Origin: Hofstenia miamia
Lineage: Eukaryota; Xenacoelomorpha; Acoela; Hofsteniidae
Assembly: GCA_900660155.1 (NCBI GenBank)
Contig: CABFPE010000354.1
Span: 467,746-531,745, forward strand
Reading direction: 5' to 3'
DNA: 64,000 nt
The notes beneath the pieces are model-generated. The model was given only the letters and a program-made list of their open reading frames with translations, had not been told where the DNA came from and made no database searches. Made by a program: the position numbers and the translations under genes. Shown in pieces: positions 35,881 to 47,806 of this stretch; the first letter of the stretch is position 1; every line of letters starts with the position of its first letter.

Positions 35881-37667
35881 CATTGTGAAATAGTTTCTTC
35901 TTTCTTTCGCTAAGCCCTAATGTCAGTGAAACATTTAGAGCAGTGATGTGGGTTGATATTAATGAAAACTGTGGAGTGGTATGGATAAGGTACTTCGCAT
36001 GCCCTCTAGAATACTCTTAGGTTCAATTTCAACAACAAATGTACTAAGAACTTCAAACTAGTGCTGTGCGGGTAAGATAATTTTGCAAATGTTTCCAGCT
36101 CGACTTATTTATACCCATCCAATGCTTTTAATTATCATCGTGCGTGGTCTGGTGCGAGCTGCTTATTTTAATTCCACATTATGTGCATTTTAGATAATAT
36201 TTTTTCAAAACATGAATTACAAATTTAATTTTGAAAATAAAAAAGTAAATTTGAATTATGCTCGAAGTTTTATTGAAAATCCTTTAAATATTTGATAGCT
36301 ACAAGGAAAAGTTAATTTTCGTTTATAGGTTGGTGGGTGTAAGGAAATTTTTTTTCAAGAGCTATACCCTCATGTCACTAATAAAAAATATCCATAAGCG
36401 AAATATATTCAATCTTCAATTTTCACATAGCGTCTCACTAGGTTTAAGGGAAAAGGCATTAAAATTGCAACTATTAGTTCTTTTAAAAGCAGAATAGAGA
36501 TAGAGTACTTTACGCAATAACCACTAGCTCACCTTTCAAAACTGCTAGAATGTAAAAATGTTATTTCATTTAAATTATATCCTAAGAATAAGTGAACGAT
36601 ATATTAGTAATTTACATTATATTCAAAAAATTTACTTCAGTTTTTTATTATACTGACCAACTCACACCTGTTAAGCGTGTATCTGTACCAGGTCTATCCA
36701 CAGATATGGATGTCAAGAAATAATTCTCGTGACGAAAAATGCAATTGCCATTACTGAATTGTCACACTTTTTTTGTAATGTAAATCCTCGATTATACGAT
36801 GTTTATATTACTGAAAAGTCAAATTGCTTAAGTCTTTTATGGTTAATTTAAATTTCTCTAAAAACTAGGTAATAATGAGAACCTTATTAAGCTTAATTGC
36901 AATTATTTTACAAGTATTGTATTAACTGATAAATTTTCAACGAACCAACAAACATTTATTCAATAAAACGTGTAATAACTATAACAAAAATAATTATGCA
37001 TTGAAATACTTGTTCTTATGCAGTGTAGAATGTATGTGTCAGTTTTAATCTAACAAATGAATGCAAATCATAACAATATCATTTCTATCATTCTTAAAAG
37101 TATCTAAAAATTTTAACCACAAGGAAATATTAGCAAAAGGCCGAGGACTGAAAATGTTTGTTAATGAACAGGTAATGCCATTTCATTTAATGATAATCAT
37201 GTTACATGAACAAGTGGTAGGCCGTTGATATCTGCTAGAGTGTTATATGCTCTTCATTTCATTAAAATAAATAAATACAAATTTTCAGTCGAAATAATAT
37301 TTTAAAAACGCCGAAAAACGAAAATATATATAACTATAAACACATTAGTGACAAGCCTAATATTACACTGCTTAAACAATGAAATGAACTTTTCCAATAT
37401 TTACTTCACAAAAATGATTTTGCATGTATTAAGATAAGCTATAAGATATTCATATGTTTTTGGTGTATCGAAAATTTATCAAGAGTTGACGATTAAAAGT
37501 GTCTGAGTAGACGGCAAATTCACATTATGCCGTTCAACAATAGTAAATGGGAGCGATATTCACACATTCATTGCAACTACATAGATCGTAATTATGACAA
37601 CTCTGCTAGACAATTGATTAGAGTTGATCGAAATGTTACAGCTCTGACTTGAAAACTATTACTTCCA
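35881..37667. other. no recognised gene
   Basis: AT-rich, low coding potential. I see nothing in it. Confidence 0.5.
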
Positions 37668-37675
37668 CTGGGCGA

Positions 37676-39481
37676 CAGAGATGGAATCAGATTGGATCGG
37701 ATCGGATCTTCATTTTGAGAAACCTGTTTCGGATTCACAAAATTTTAAAAATCGTGTATTTGTACATTTTATAAATTACGCACATTTTTACATTGAATTC
37801 CAATTTAAGTGTGTTAATAATCTCAATCTAAGTGAAATTTTGTATAGCTCAAGTAAAAAAAGTGGCCATTTTCAAAACTTGGATTTTATATAAAGTTATT
37901 AGATGGCACTGGTACAATTAATAGTTTAAAATATTGCCAAATACTCGAGAAATTTTTACCACACGCACCTGCTTACATCCCGATTCATGGATCTTAGAAC
38001 AAAATAGAGCAAACTCTCATACCTCAAAATCGACAAAAGAATTTTTACCAATTATAATATTCAAGTAATGCAATGGCCACCGAATTCGCCAGATCTAGTA
38101 CTCATAGAGAACGTGTGGCAGATTCTGAAGGATTTTTCCAAGAAAAAAATCCCACAAATCTGAAAGAATTAAAGAGTTACATCCTTGAATCGCAACACCA
38201 AATAACTCAAGAAGTTAGAGTTCGTTTAATGGATTCAGTTTCAAGATGTTTATCTGCGTGTCACGCTTTGAATGGTAAACTTGTCAGATAACTTTGTCAC
38301 CAGGTTACAAGAGGAGATTTTATAAGCCTCTATTTGTCTTTCGTTTGTTATCAAAAATGTGTTTATAGTGAGGACATTTTTTTACTTGAGCTATAATTGA
38401 ATTTAATTGTTCATACAACAGCTTCCGCGTTTTTCTTTCCAACAACTTATAAAATTGGTGACGAATTTTTTAAATCTGAAAATGCGATTCATTTTAGGCA
38501 TCATATAATGATAAAATAGTAAAGCAACCAAAAACATTTGTTTGTACAAACTTGCAAATGGAAGAGCAGAATTCTGGAAGGAATTCTCTCTAATGTGTAT
38601 GTCAAAGAAAAGTGCAGAACACAGATAAGCAAGTGGAATACCTTAGCTTTTGCAAACACTGGCAAATGTAAAAATACTAATACAATTTGGAATGCTCTTC
38701 AATATGCACTCTAAGCAACTTGCAATGCCAAGATCAACTTAGTACTCAGAAGGTTTGTCATTATTATAATCACTAATACAAAAATATTTATGGAACCATA
38801 CCGCCGGCATACTATTAATAGGGTATTAATGTATTTAATTTAAAATTTTTATACCAATTTAGTATTCAATTTCAGTAAAATTCAAAATTTAGACCTAAAT
38901 CTCAAATTTTGTTTAAAAAATTAATTTTTTTATCACGGATTTTAATACACTCTACAAGAACTTTTTTAATGCCTTGCAACATATATTTTGGGGTTGTTCT
39001 TTAAGTTGCCATTATTTGTGCTAGTCTTGTTTTCATCGCCCTAGCTGCAATTTTGAAAGTTAATTTATCTTGTTTGAAACAACTTCAATTCATAGTGACA
39101 TTGCAAAGTAGTTATTTTTTAACTTGGACATAAAAAATTAATACTGGATGTAATACTATAAGAATCTCAACTATTTAAACTCTATAAATATACTATGATT
39201 ATAGTTGATGACAATTTTAGGAACTAGACTATTAGAAAAATTACAAATAAGTTGATTTGCGTGCAATATTTCGTAAGTAAGTGTCCATTTTTATCTTAAA
39301 TAGTGTTGAAGTATTTAAAATTTTTTATTCGTATTAAAAAAAACATAAATATTTTAAGTCCATGTTTATTTTTTGTTAGAATACCTATTTAAATTCGGAT
39401 CCGTTTCGGATTGAAAACTAAATTTTTTTATAAATTCGGATCGGATCGGATCATAAAATGATGGATCCGATTCCATCTCTG
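37676..39481. mobile_element. hAT-like element with GGATC iterons, 1806 bp, enclosing Tc1 sequence
   Basis: The left end CAGAGATGGAATCAGATT and the right end, reverse complement CAGAGATGGAATCGGATC, differ at two positions. Octamers CTGGGCGA (37668-37675) and TTGGGCGA (39482-39489) match at 7 of 8. GGATCGGATCGGATC occurs near both ends. The only protein-like sequence inside is a Tc1 transposase C-terminal half at 37900-38300, which does not belong to a hAT. So a Tc1 fragment was inserted or captured. Confidence 0.85.
37900..38300 (+). pseudogene. Tc1-like transposase C-terminal half, inside a hAT-like element
   Basis: Frames read DGTINSLKYCQILEKFLP at about 37910, then a segment with HTSKSTKEF-like spacing, then MQWPPNSPDLVLIENVWQIL at 38069 (the third acidic residue, Glu of IEN, is kept). 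After a shift, LKELKSYILESQHQI and MDSVSRCLSACHALNGK form the usual C-terminus, ending in TGA/TAA. Only the half from the second catalytic region onward is present. No Tc1 inverted repeats were seen within the surrounding element. Confidence 0.8.
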
Positions 39482-39489
39482 TTGGGCGA

Positions 39490-40507
39490 TGCAAAAATTA
39501 GTCATTTCCGCTATATCCAAATATTTACGAAAAACAAAAGCCTCAACTTCTTTATATTTTTATTATTAACTACAACTATATTTACATGTGATTATCATTC
39601 TGAGAAACGATAGTACCCGTATTCTCACAATCCTAGTGCACTAGCTAGCGCAGGACCTTCTAAATATTCACGGCCATGTCAGTAACTTCTTCTATAGAAA
39701 TATTGAGGGCCGGTAAAATAAATTGGTTTCGAACACAATTATTAAAAAAATATAAATTTAGAGCTAATGTATTGGATCTACTGAAAAGAATGTCTAATAC
39801 AGTTACATAAATGCAGTCAGTATATTTCTGAAAGGACTAGTAATAAAATTTTCTATGTAAATTCCACATAAGCTGCTTAAATATTGCTTTCTGTTTAGAG
39901 ATTGCTTTTAAAAATTAATATTTTTGATTTCGAAACCATTATTAAATATTATGCTTAGGTTTTTCGCATTCTAATGGATTCTCTGTTAAAATGGATGACA
40001 TTTAATGCCGCAAAGACTTTGTTTGTTCTATTTAAAAAGGAATTAATAAATCCATCTTTTGAGTTTTAAGATTTGTTTCCGAAAACATTATGTTTTCCCA
40101 GTATCCACTAATTAAATTTTTATTAATGTGACTACCGCTGTCCGCAAAGGATACTATAAGATAGAGTTATCAATTATGTGAATGAAATTGTTAAGATTGA
40201 CTTTTGGCCTTAACTAATGCACTAAATATGCACTAGTTTCTTTCCAAATACAATTAGGTAACGCGTTATGGTAATTGTTGACGGGGTTTTTCAAGCCATG
40301 CTAAATTGGTTATTGTTGACATAATAATTATTATAAGTGAGAAATTTGATAAAATAACAATTTCATTTGCTAAACATTTTTGGCGCTTTTAAAACTTAGG
40401 CTTTTTAAGCTAACAATCTTGTTCACTACAACGCTTTATGCAAAATTATACATAAACTATATATATATATACATATATATTTAATATATACATACATACA
40501 TACATAC

Positions 40508-40556
<49 letters not shown>

Positions 40557-42430
40557 CAAAAGTTAGGACCTGATTTATGCTATGTGAACTATCAACCTTA
40601 CAAAATTTGACATTTGTGTCAAAACCATCAAAGTCCGTAATCTTAGTGTTAAATGAATACGTATGTAATAAACATAACAATATAGAGTCAGCAGAATTTT
40701 GTAATGGAATTTTAATGATCATTTATTCCCATAGGAATATAATGACACTTAATGAAATGTAGCAAACCCAAGCACAAGAGAATAGAATTTTTTAAGATAA
40801 CCAATAGGATATTGTTAGTTAGTTTTCTGTTGTTTTAATTTCATTAAATTTATTTTGATTTAAAGAAACTGATCAATCCTATTCCAAAGAAATATTATTT
40901 TATCACATTATATTTAGATTATTAACAAGTTTATTGTAATGTGATTGTATTTTGCAAAAAAATTAATTTAAGTAATCTTGGCAATTATTTTTTTCGTCAT
41001 CTTAGGATAGTGCATGCAAAACAACTTAACATAGCTTCAAAAGTTATTGGCTTTTTTACCCCCATTAACACGACAATAGAGTTTTGCAATTCAAAATTTG
41101 CTTATTTTTATTATTCTTAAGATCATTCAAAAAAATCTCAAAAAAGGATCTTTTTCAATTTTTTGAAATTACTATTTATCTTACTAATTAATATTTGCTA
41201 AATATAATTTCAAAATAATTTATTCATGAATATTTAAGAACCTCAAAAACTAATAACTATTTGATTAAAAATTTAGCCAAATAAATTTTTTCAAAATTTA
41301 AAATATTATTTCAAAATTATTCTTGCTTTGCAAATGAAAAGATCATTTCAATTCTGATAGATTATTATAAATAATATGTGATGTATCAATTAAATTCCGT
41401 TGCGTTGAGCGATGTAGGAATAAGATGATGTAAATAATTTTTTGCATCTCTTTGGAAATTTATTTGATTTACATTCAACTTTCAACAATTTCAAAACAGC
41501 AAAATGTAATCTTAGCATTTGCATAATACATATAGGTCTCCAGATATAATACTACCACCTTACCCACTGCTTTACTACCTATTAATAGTTCACCATTTTC
41601 AATACAAATTAGCCATAGCAGTTGTACATCTAATGAATTTTGAGAGTCAGCTGTGGTTAACCACAATATATGAAAAGTATATGAAAAATGCATTTGTTCG
41701 TAATTATAGTGAAAATAAAGTATGCCCTAAACAATGCTTTTCATACCAAATTCCAAAATTTTATCTTACTTTATCATATATTTTCATTTGATATTCATAT
41801 GTGTTTTCATGCAATTTCATATATTAATCATATGAGTATCTAAGTCTAAATATTGAAAAGTAGTCCGATTGTAATACAGTTCAAGACTGCATTAATACCG
41901 AGAAGTTACATTTAAGTATACACCAATTTATTTTGAAACTAATGATGCTCTCACATGCTACTTTTTTTAAGAAAAAGAGTCATTTGAAGTCAAATTATCA
42001 TGTTTAATACACTTAAAATTAATATCTTCATATTCATAAATACACTTCCACAACACAGTTTAGATGTGTGGTTTTCTAAAGCAGTACCAAAAAGGTTCTT
42101 TGAAAATTGAATTGATTTTGAAGCATCTTATTCGAAAACTTTTAAGATTCATTAAGCAATTTCGTGTATTAAGTAAATTTTTTTGATTAAAATAATGGAA
42201 GCTCAGCACAATATTTAGTAAAGCCTTTAAATATAAGAAATTGATCATTAGTGATTTCCACAAAATTATTCTTATAAAATACAAAGAGTGTGTTTCAAAA
42301 GAAAGATAATGCAATTTTGCAATTTGAATAGTTAATGCAAAAATGAATGCCTTTCAATTTCAATTCTCTAAACCATTGGAATCTCTATATTGATGATAAA
42401 ATTAACCTTTCCCCCAATTAATTCTTGGAT
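39490..42430. other. no recognised gene; TA/TACA microsatellite at 40459-40557
   Basis: AT-rich non-coding sequence with a compound (TA)n-(TACA)n-(TA)n tract at 40459-40557. The overlapping 98-codon minus frame is a translation of that repeat. ORFs of 72-90 codons at 41475-41791 lie on opposite strands over the same bases and look like chance. Confidence 0.5.
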
Positions 42431-42439
42431 GTACTTGAT

Positions 42440-44770
42440 GCAAATTGGTTTATTTAAGTTGTTAACGATGCGACTAATCGAAATGGTCATATTCTTGACC
42501 TCTTCATTGTAAGAGAAGCGGAATTGGATATGAAATGTAAGAGTATTATTGATAATTGTGAATCAGGTTTTCCGGATCATTATGCAGTTATTCTTACACT
42601 AAATTTACTACGACAATCCAGTGAAAAAACGTATTTGTACTTTTTTAGAGATTACAAAAGGATTAATATTTTGGAATTTAGAAGAGATTGCTTGGGAATG
42701 GATGCACTATTTCCACATCTGATGATGCTGCTAATAAATTATTTGATGAATTTAATAGTACTATATTGCATATCATCAATCACCAAACACCTTTCAGAAT
42801 ATGTAATAAATGAAGTAATAGTTGCTGTTTGTTATGACAGTGAATTAAAATTATTAAGACGTATACGTAGACAGAATGAGAAGAATTAAAACAATTGAAA
42901 CCTCCACAAGCCTTAGTGGAATATAAGTTATCTAGAAATAAGGTTCTAATTGTATCATACCTAAAGTCTTATTTTTACAGTTTAATCAATTCCATGAAAA
43001 ATGGTCGCAAAAATTATTTTCTGGTTCTAGAAATTTAACAGCAAAATCTAGGTATCCAGCCGATATTGATGCGCAAAATTTGCCGGAATTTTTCAATATG
43101 AAAGTTAGAAAAATAAAGTCAACATCAATAGGTGACGTTCTTAATTGTGTAGAAAGAATCTCTGGTAACATGTTAACTAATTTTTCAAATCTAACACTCA
43201 GAGATATTCACAGATTAATTATCAGTTCAAAATAAGCATTTTGTAAATTATTGGATCCTACGTCAGCATATTGTATGAAACACCTCTCTTTACATGCATA
43301 TATGGTAGAAATGTTTTATAATATTATTATTGCTTCACTTTGTCAAGGTATATTCCCTGAGAATGCAAAGGCTGCTATAGTTTTCCCAATTCTGAAGAGA
43401 ACTTTTATTAACCCATCTGAGAGGCCAAGCTATTGCCCAAAATCGAACTTAAGCTTTGCTCCAAAAATCATAGAGAGGACTGTCTTTGAACAATTATACA
43501 CATAACAATGATTTGATGCCTCTATGTAAGTCAAGGTATAGGAATTTTTTTTCGTTATTGGAAGTCTACTATGCTATTATGCTTGAGTTGATGTTCTTGA
43601 AAGCAGTGCTTCTGTATTAATTTTGTCTGATCAATCGGCAGTTGATTTCAATACAGTGAATTACCAACTTTTGGTTAGGATATTATCAAGCTATGGCATT
43701 AGTTGCTGTGCCCTAAAATAGATTGAATCATATCTTAAGGACAGAAAGGTTACAGTACAATTTAATGCTGAAAATAGCGAGCCATATATATTAATCTGTG
43801 GGGTGTCCCAAGCATCCTGTTTATGACCACTACTGTATCTTATCTACATGACATTTATATCAGAGCAATGTACTAAGTTTAAGTTATCTTATCAGTTGAA
43901 CGCTGATGATCTTCTAGTATATACGTTCGTTTAAAAAAAATGATATTTTAAGATTATCATCTTTTGTCCAATTTTTTAATGTTATTGAGGAAGAGTTTGC
44001 AAAATTTGATCAAGCAATCAATGTTAAAAAAACGAAAGTTCTTGTCATCTTACGCTCAAATTATTTAAGGGCTTTGATTTGAGAATATCTTCCAAATGCA
44101 ATGCAGCAGTATGCTATTTCTGATGCAACCAATCTGGGTGATATTTTTTACAATAGTCTTTTGGTTAAAAGACATGTTACGAAACTTCTGAAAACCTGTT
44201 CAATTCAACTACAGCAAATATAACGTTTAAGAAAATTTTTGTGTATTGAATCAACAAAAGTTTTACTATCATGTGCTGTCGATATTGGAAATTGCAATGT
44301 ATAATTATCAAATTCACCTAAATATTTTTGAGCAAGTTGTAAACTTTAATATACAAAAGTATAAACATCTTATTTGGATTGCCTAGAGATATGGGAACAT
44401 CAACGCGACATGTTAGTCTGCATTGGCTACCACTAAGAGTAAGAACAACGTACAAACTTTGCCTCCTTACTAGTAAGTGTATCAATGATATGAGGCCAGG
44501 ATATTTGAGCAGTTTTATAAAAAAAGAGATGCGTTGCTCCTTAAAAACTAGAGCTTTTGATAATAATTTACTTGGGGCCTCAGACTAGAAAAAACATAAT
44601 GTTGCAGCGTTTGCTGTTGCTGCCTCAAAACAATACAATATTTTGCCAAATGAACTTAGAAAATGTATGTTTTCAAAAAATTCAAGAAGAATTAGAAGAA
44701 ATATTTCTTTACTAAATTTTTACATAGTGTATAGAATATTGCAATTTCCAGCGCATATGATTAATATTTG
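42440..44770 (+). pseudogene. L2/CR1-type LINE, nearly complete ORF2, decayed
   Basis: The order on the plus strand is endonuclease end (PDHYAVILTLNLLRQSSE, then YFFRDYKRINILEFRRDCLG), linker, RT entry (LDPTSAYCMKHLSLHAYMVE; QGIFPENAKAAIVFPILKRT; KSNLSFAPKIIERTVFEQLY), RT core (LILSDQSAVDFNTVNYQLLV; SSYGISCCALK; SYLKDRKVTVQFNAEN; PLLYLIYM; NADDLLVYT) and C-terminus (RHVSLHWLPLRVRTTYKLCL; AAFAVAASKQYNILPNELRK). The YADD box reads NADD and there are many shifts. The HWLP and FAVAA blocks point to the L2/CR1 group. It ends at about 44770 without a clear microsatellite tail. Confidence 0.85.
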
Positions 44771-45375
44771 ATTTCGCACTATATAAATAAAATTATTAGT
44801 AAGATATAATATGATATTTCTATTCCTGTAGATTTGCATATAGTAATATGTAGCTAAAACGGAAATTATAATTTTGCAGCAAATTGACAATAATCTATAT
44901 ATATGTACAAATTAAAAAAAATTAAGAGACAAAACTATAACCTACAAAAATTCTTTAAAAACTTAAACAATTTCTTGTGGACGCTGTATCTAGATGCAAA
45001 GAAAGGAAAAAGGACATTCAAACTTTTTCAGTGCGAGAACTCTTTTTGGAACAACTCCGAGTAGCAGTAAAGGAAGTATAAGCATTCTTATTTATAAAGC
45101 CATTAAAAATGTCAACGATTCGTAGTCGTTGTAGGGTTTGGCAAACAAAATGAAGCATTTTAAAATTTTTCTTCAATTAGTGAATTTCAATTAGTCTTTC
45201 AACAAGGCAGTGCTATTTGGAAATTTAAGGCAATTTCAAAATTATCAGAGTTAAATTGCTTAAAATGGCTGATCATACTATCCCTTCAGAAAAGAGTTAA
45301 ATAGAAATAAAGGTTTAAGAACTTCAATTTATTAAAATAAATGGACAAAATACACAACATTCACGTTAACATACA

Positions 45376-45595
45376 TTAACATGCGATGTGAATTTTTTGT
45401 TTTGCCGGTTGTAAATGAATTTTCAGTTTAATCGAAAGTGAAAAATTTAATTGGTTACATCCCACCGCATCTACACGATCTTGTAGGACGCAAGCATATT
45501 GTCTAGTCTCGCAGTATTCGTTTTTTCCGGGAACATAGGCGGTACATGTAAGTTCTGTGACACCATTTATATAAATTCTCATTGAGGTTTTTCAG
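45376..45595 (-). CDS. possible single exon of a Cys-containing protein
   Basis: The minus-strand frame reads MRIYINGVTELTCTAYVPGK, then NEYCETRQYACVLQDRVDAVG and C. It has four Cys in about 35 residues, balanced codons and a higher G+C than its flanks, unlike the simple frames around it. The frame ends 68 codons from the ATG. It could be one exon of a small extracellular disulfide-rich domain. No family is recognised, and no partner exon or good splice acceptor is seen. The segment lies beside words (AGTCTCGCAGTA) shared with the repeat at 46430, so an element origin is also possible. Confidence 0.25.
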
Positions 45596-46189
45596 AGAAA
45601 AATGATTTCATTAAAATGGAAACCGTTGAAATTGAACCTGACTAATATCTCTGAAACAAATTATTCTATACTATCACAATATATTACCAATAGATATAAA
45701 ACCATACTTTAGGAATCGGAAAAGGCTGTGTAAATCATGCTTATCTCAATTACCACTTCTTTAGTAATTTCAGTGACTATTGATATTTTTAAATAAGGCA
45801 TTCATTTAGCTGAAGTATTAGCTTTATAAAAATGTTCTCTTTAACATTGCTATTGTAATTCCCAACAAACCTTCATATATATAAATTGTAATAATCAGCG
45901 AGAAATGAATTGAAGTTGCAAGTGACTAATCAAATGAATAAAAACAGTTTGAATTAATCATATTTTAAATAGCGTTCAATTTAATGTATCATTTCCATGT
46001 ATATGAATTTAACTTAGGTCTAAATATGAGCTACTTCAAAATATTTAGGAAAAAATTATTATTTTAAAGACGATATGCAATAGACTTATGTCAGTCCGTT
46101 TTACAACCATGCAACAGTTCAACATTCAAACACATTTACATCAAATGCAATGCATAATGACCCTCTGGCTATTTTGATTATAGCTACAC

Positions 46190-46435
46190 ATTTTTTTGTC
46201 CCAGTCTTGTGAGATTAGGTCTCGTTCCCGCTGGTCTTAGTGTGCTTTACATTTATTTCTGTTCTCGTAATGAGACGATATGTCCTAAAATTAGTAATTA
46301 GTAATCAAATTAAATACATTGAATACTGAATTGAGATATTAAATTTTTTCTTGCCAAATATTATAAATTTGCAAACATAAAACCATTTATTAAATTAAAT
46401 TTCTGTTCCCATCTAGCATTTTAATTTTGGGCCCA
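46190..46435. repeat. remnant of an older repeat rich in GTCTCG/GTCCC
   Basis: TTGTCCCAGTCTTGTGAGAT, AGGTCTCGTTCCCGC and GGGCCCAGTCTCGCA resemble the GGGGCTCTGCGAGACC end of the repeats at 18203 and 21786 (read on the opposite strand). It is the target of the hAT-like insertion at 46444. Confidence 0.45.
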
Positions 46436-46786
46436 GTCTCGCACAGACCTGTCAACGAGCCGAGCCGAGCTGGATGAGCACTGCATTTGATATACAACAA
46501 GCCTTTATTTAGTCAAGAAAATTCATAGCTTTGCTTTTTAATTTGTTTATGCAGATTTTCCTTATTTTTTCATTCAATATACCTTTTCTTATGATCTTAT
46601 TTTAAAGTGTTTATTAAATAAGAGCTTTGTAAAAAACTCTGAGAGCGCAATATTTTTAAAACAACATATCGAGCTAAACGGGCCCATTGAATGGTTCCAT
46701 GTGACGAGCGGAGCGGAACCGGAAATACTCAAAGTAAAACGAGACGAGCTTTAAAATTTCGGGTCGTTGATTAGTCTGGTCTCGCA
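46436..46786. mobile_element. short hAT-like element (46444-46778) with perfect 8-bp duplication GTCTCGCA
   Basis: Ends CAGACCTGTCAACGAGCCGA and, reverse complement of the right, CAGACTAATCAACGACCCGA match at 16 of 20 positions. The octamer GTCTCGCA is repeated exactly at 46436-46443 and 46779-46786. GAGC/GACGAGC words recur at both ends. Only 335 bp, no coding. The target itself is part of a GTCCCA/CTCGCA-rich repeat at 46190-46443, so this is an insertion into another decayed element. Confidence 0.87.
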
Positions 46787-47495
46787 GTACAATAATTATA
46801 TAAAAATATTAGGTGTAAGATGCACGTCTAACTATTTGGTTCCCTTGAATCTCTTTTTTAGAGGATATCTTATGAATAAACTTATTACTCAGTTGCGTTA
46901 TACTGTGTTGTAGTTGTTGTGTTGGGTGATGAAAACCGCACAAATACAAGCCATGCTGATTAGGTCTTTCTCGATACCAAATTATGTGCTCTATAGGCCA
47001 TATGAATTTGTTGATTAAAGCTCATTGAATTTTTCGATTCTAAAAATACAGTCCTCTGTTTTATACAGCATACGGTACGCATGTTGTACAAGTATAGAGG
47101 AAAATATTTGTATAATTTATCACAATCATATATGAACTCCAAGTCGCATTGGCGGGAAGCAATTATTATAAACAATATTTTTAATCGAATTTCATTTAGC
47201 ATGAAATCGTCAGTTTTATTACCTTAAGGCATACATCTAGCTTATTTTAATCTGCTAAAAGCACTTTGTATTCTCTGACATAAAACAGTTTTCTAACGAT
47301 TCCTTTCCACCAATATCCAAGCATTTTAGAATTCATTATTATAAATAACTTAGTTAACACAGCAATTCAATAATAATATCTAACTTTAAAAATATATCTC
47401 TAAGTTTCCAGCATTCAGTATTTAATATTTTGAAAATCTCAAAAATTCCACAAAATGCTAGTTTAAAGAATTTCATTTAGTCAAATATTTGATTT

Positions 47496-47498
<3 letters not shown>
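46787..47498. other. no recognised gene
   Basis: AT-rich non-coding sequence. I see nothing in it. Confidence 0.5.
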
Positions 47499-47529
<31 letters not shown>

Positions 47530-47775
47530 ATAATTTCGATTTTTTTGGTATGCATATACACCAACCAAATACAGAAGATTTAAATATAAATATGAGAAAA
47601 CCTAATTCCAAAATCGCAGAAGCAATAATTCTTTATAATATTTATTTTGGGGCATAAAATAAATATAGTTAAAGATTAAGTGTAGTTGCTGGTAAGTTTA
47701 ATAATTTCCCACAAAATTTGTATCTGAAATGATTTAATAAATCGGAACCGGTAAATGTGAAGCTCAGCTTTATTT

Positions 47776-47805
<30 letters not shown>
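47499..47805 (+). mobile_element. Penelope-type terminal repeat with hammerhead-like motif, between two TA tracts
   Basis: A 250-bp body lies between (TA)n at 47499-47527 and (TA)n at 47781-47805. Near its 3' side, 47724-47754, is CTGAAATGATTTAATAAATC followed by GGAACCGGTA. Apart from small changes this equals the motif at 51214-51245 next to a GIY-YIG reading frame. The shared layout (TA tract, body, motif about 30 nt before a second TA tract) suggests the same kind of element without its coding part. Confidence 0.55.
47724..47754 (+). ncRNA. hammerhead-ribozyme-like motif, copy 2
   Basis: CTGA, then a perfect 5-bp hairpin (GATTT-AAT-AAATC), then GGAA, CCGG and TA. The hammerhead core needs CUGANGA, stem II, GAAA, stem III and cleavage after UH. 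Here the order is right, stem III could be an ultrashort pairing within CCGG, but the CUGANGA core has lost its Gly-equivalent G-A positions and GAAA is GGAA. If it descends from a hammerhead it is probably inactive. Confidence 0.35.

Positions 47806-47806
<1 letters not shown>

Noticed and set aside
40426-40722. 98-codon minus-strand ORF with repeated Tyr-Ile
   Set aside because: It is mostly a translation of the TA/TACA microsatellite at 40459-40557.
41475-41791. Opposite-strand ORFs of 72 and 90 codons
   Set aside because: They cover the same bases on opposite strands without recognisable motifs.
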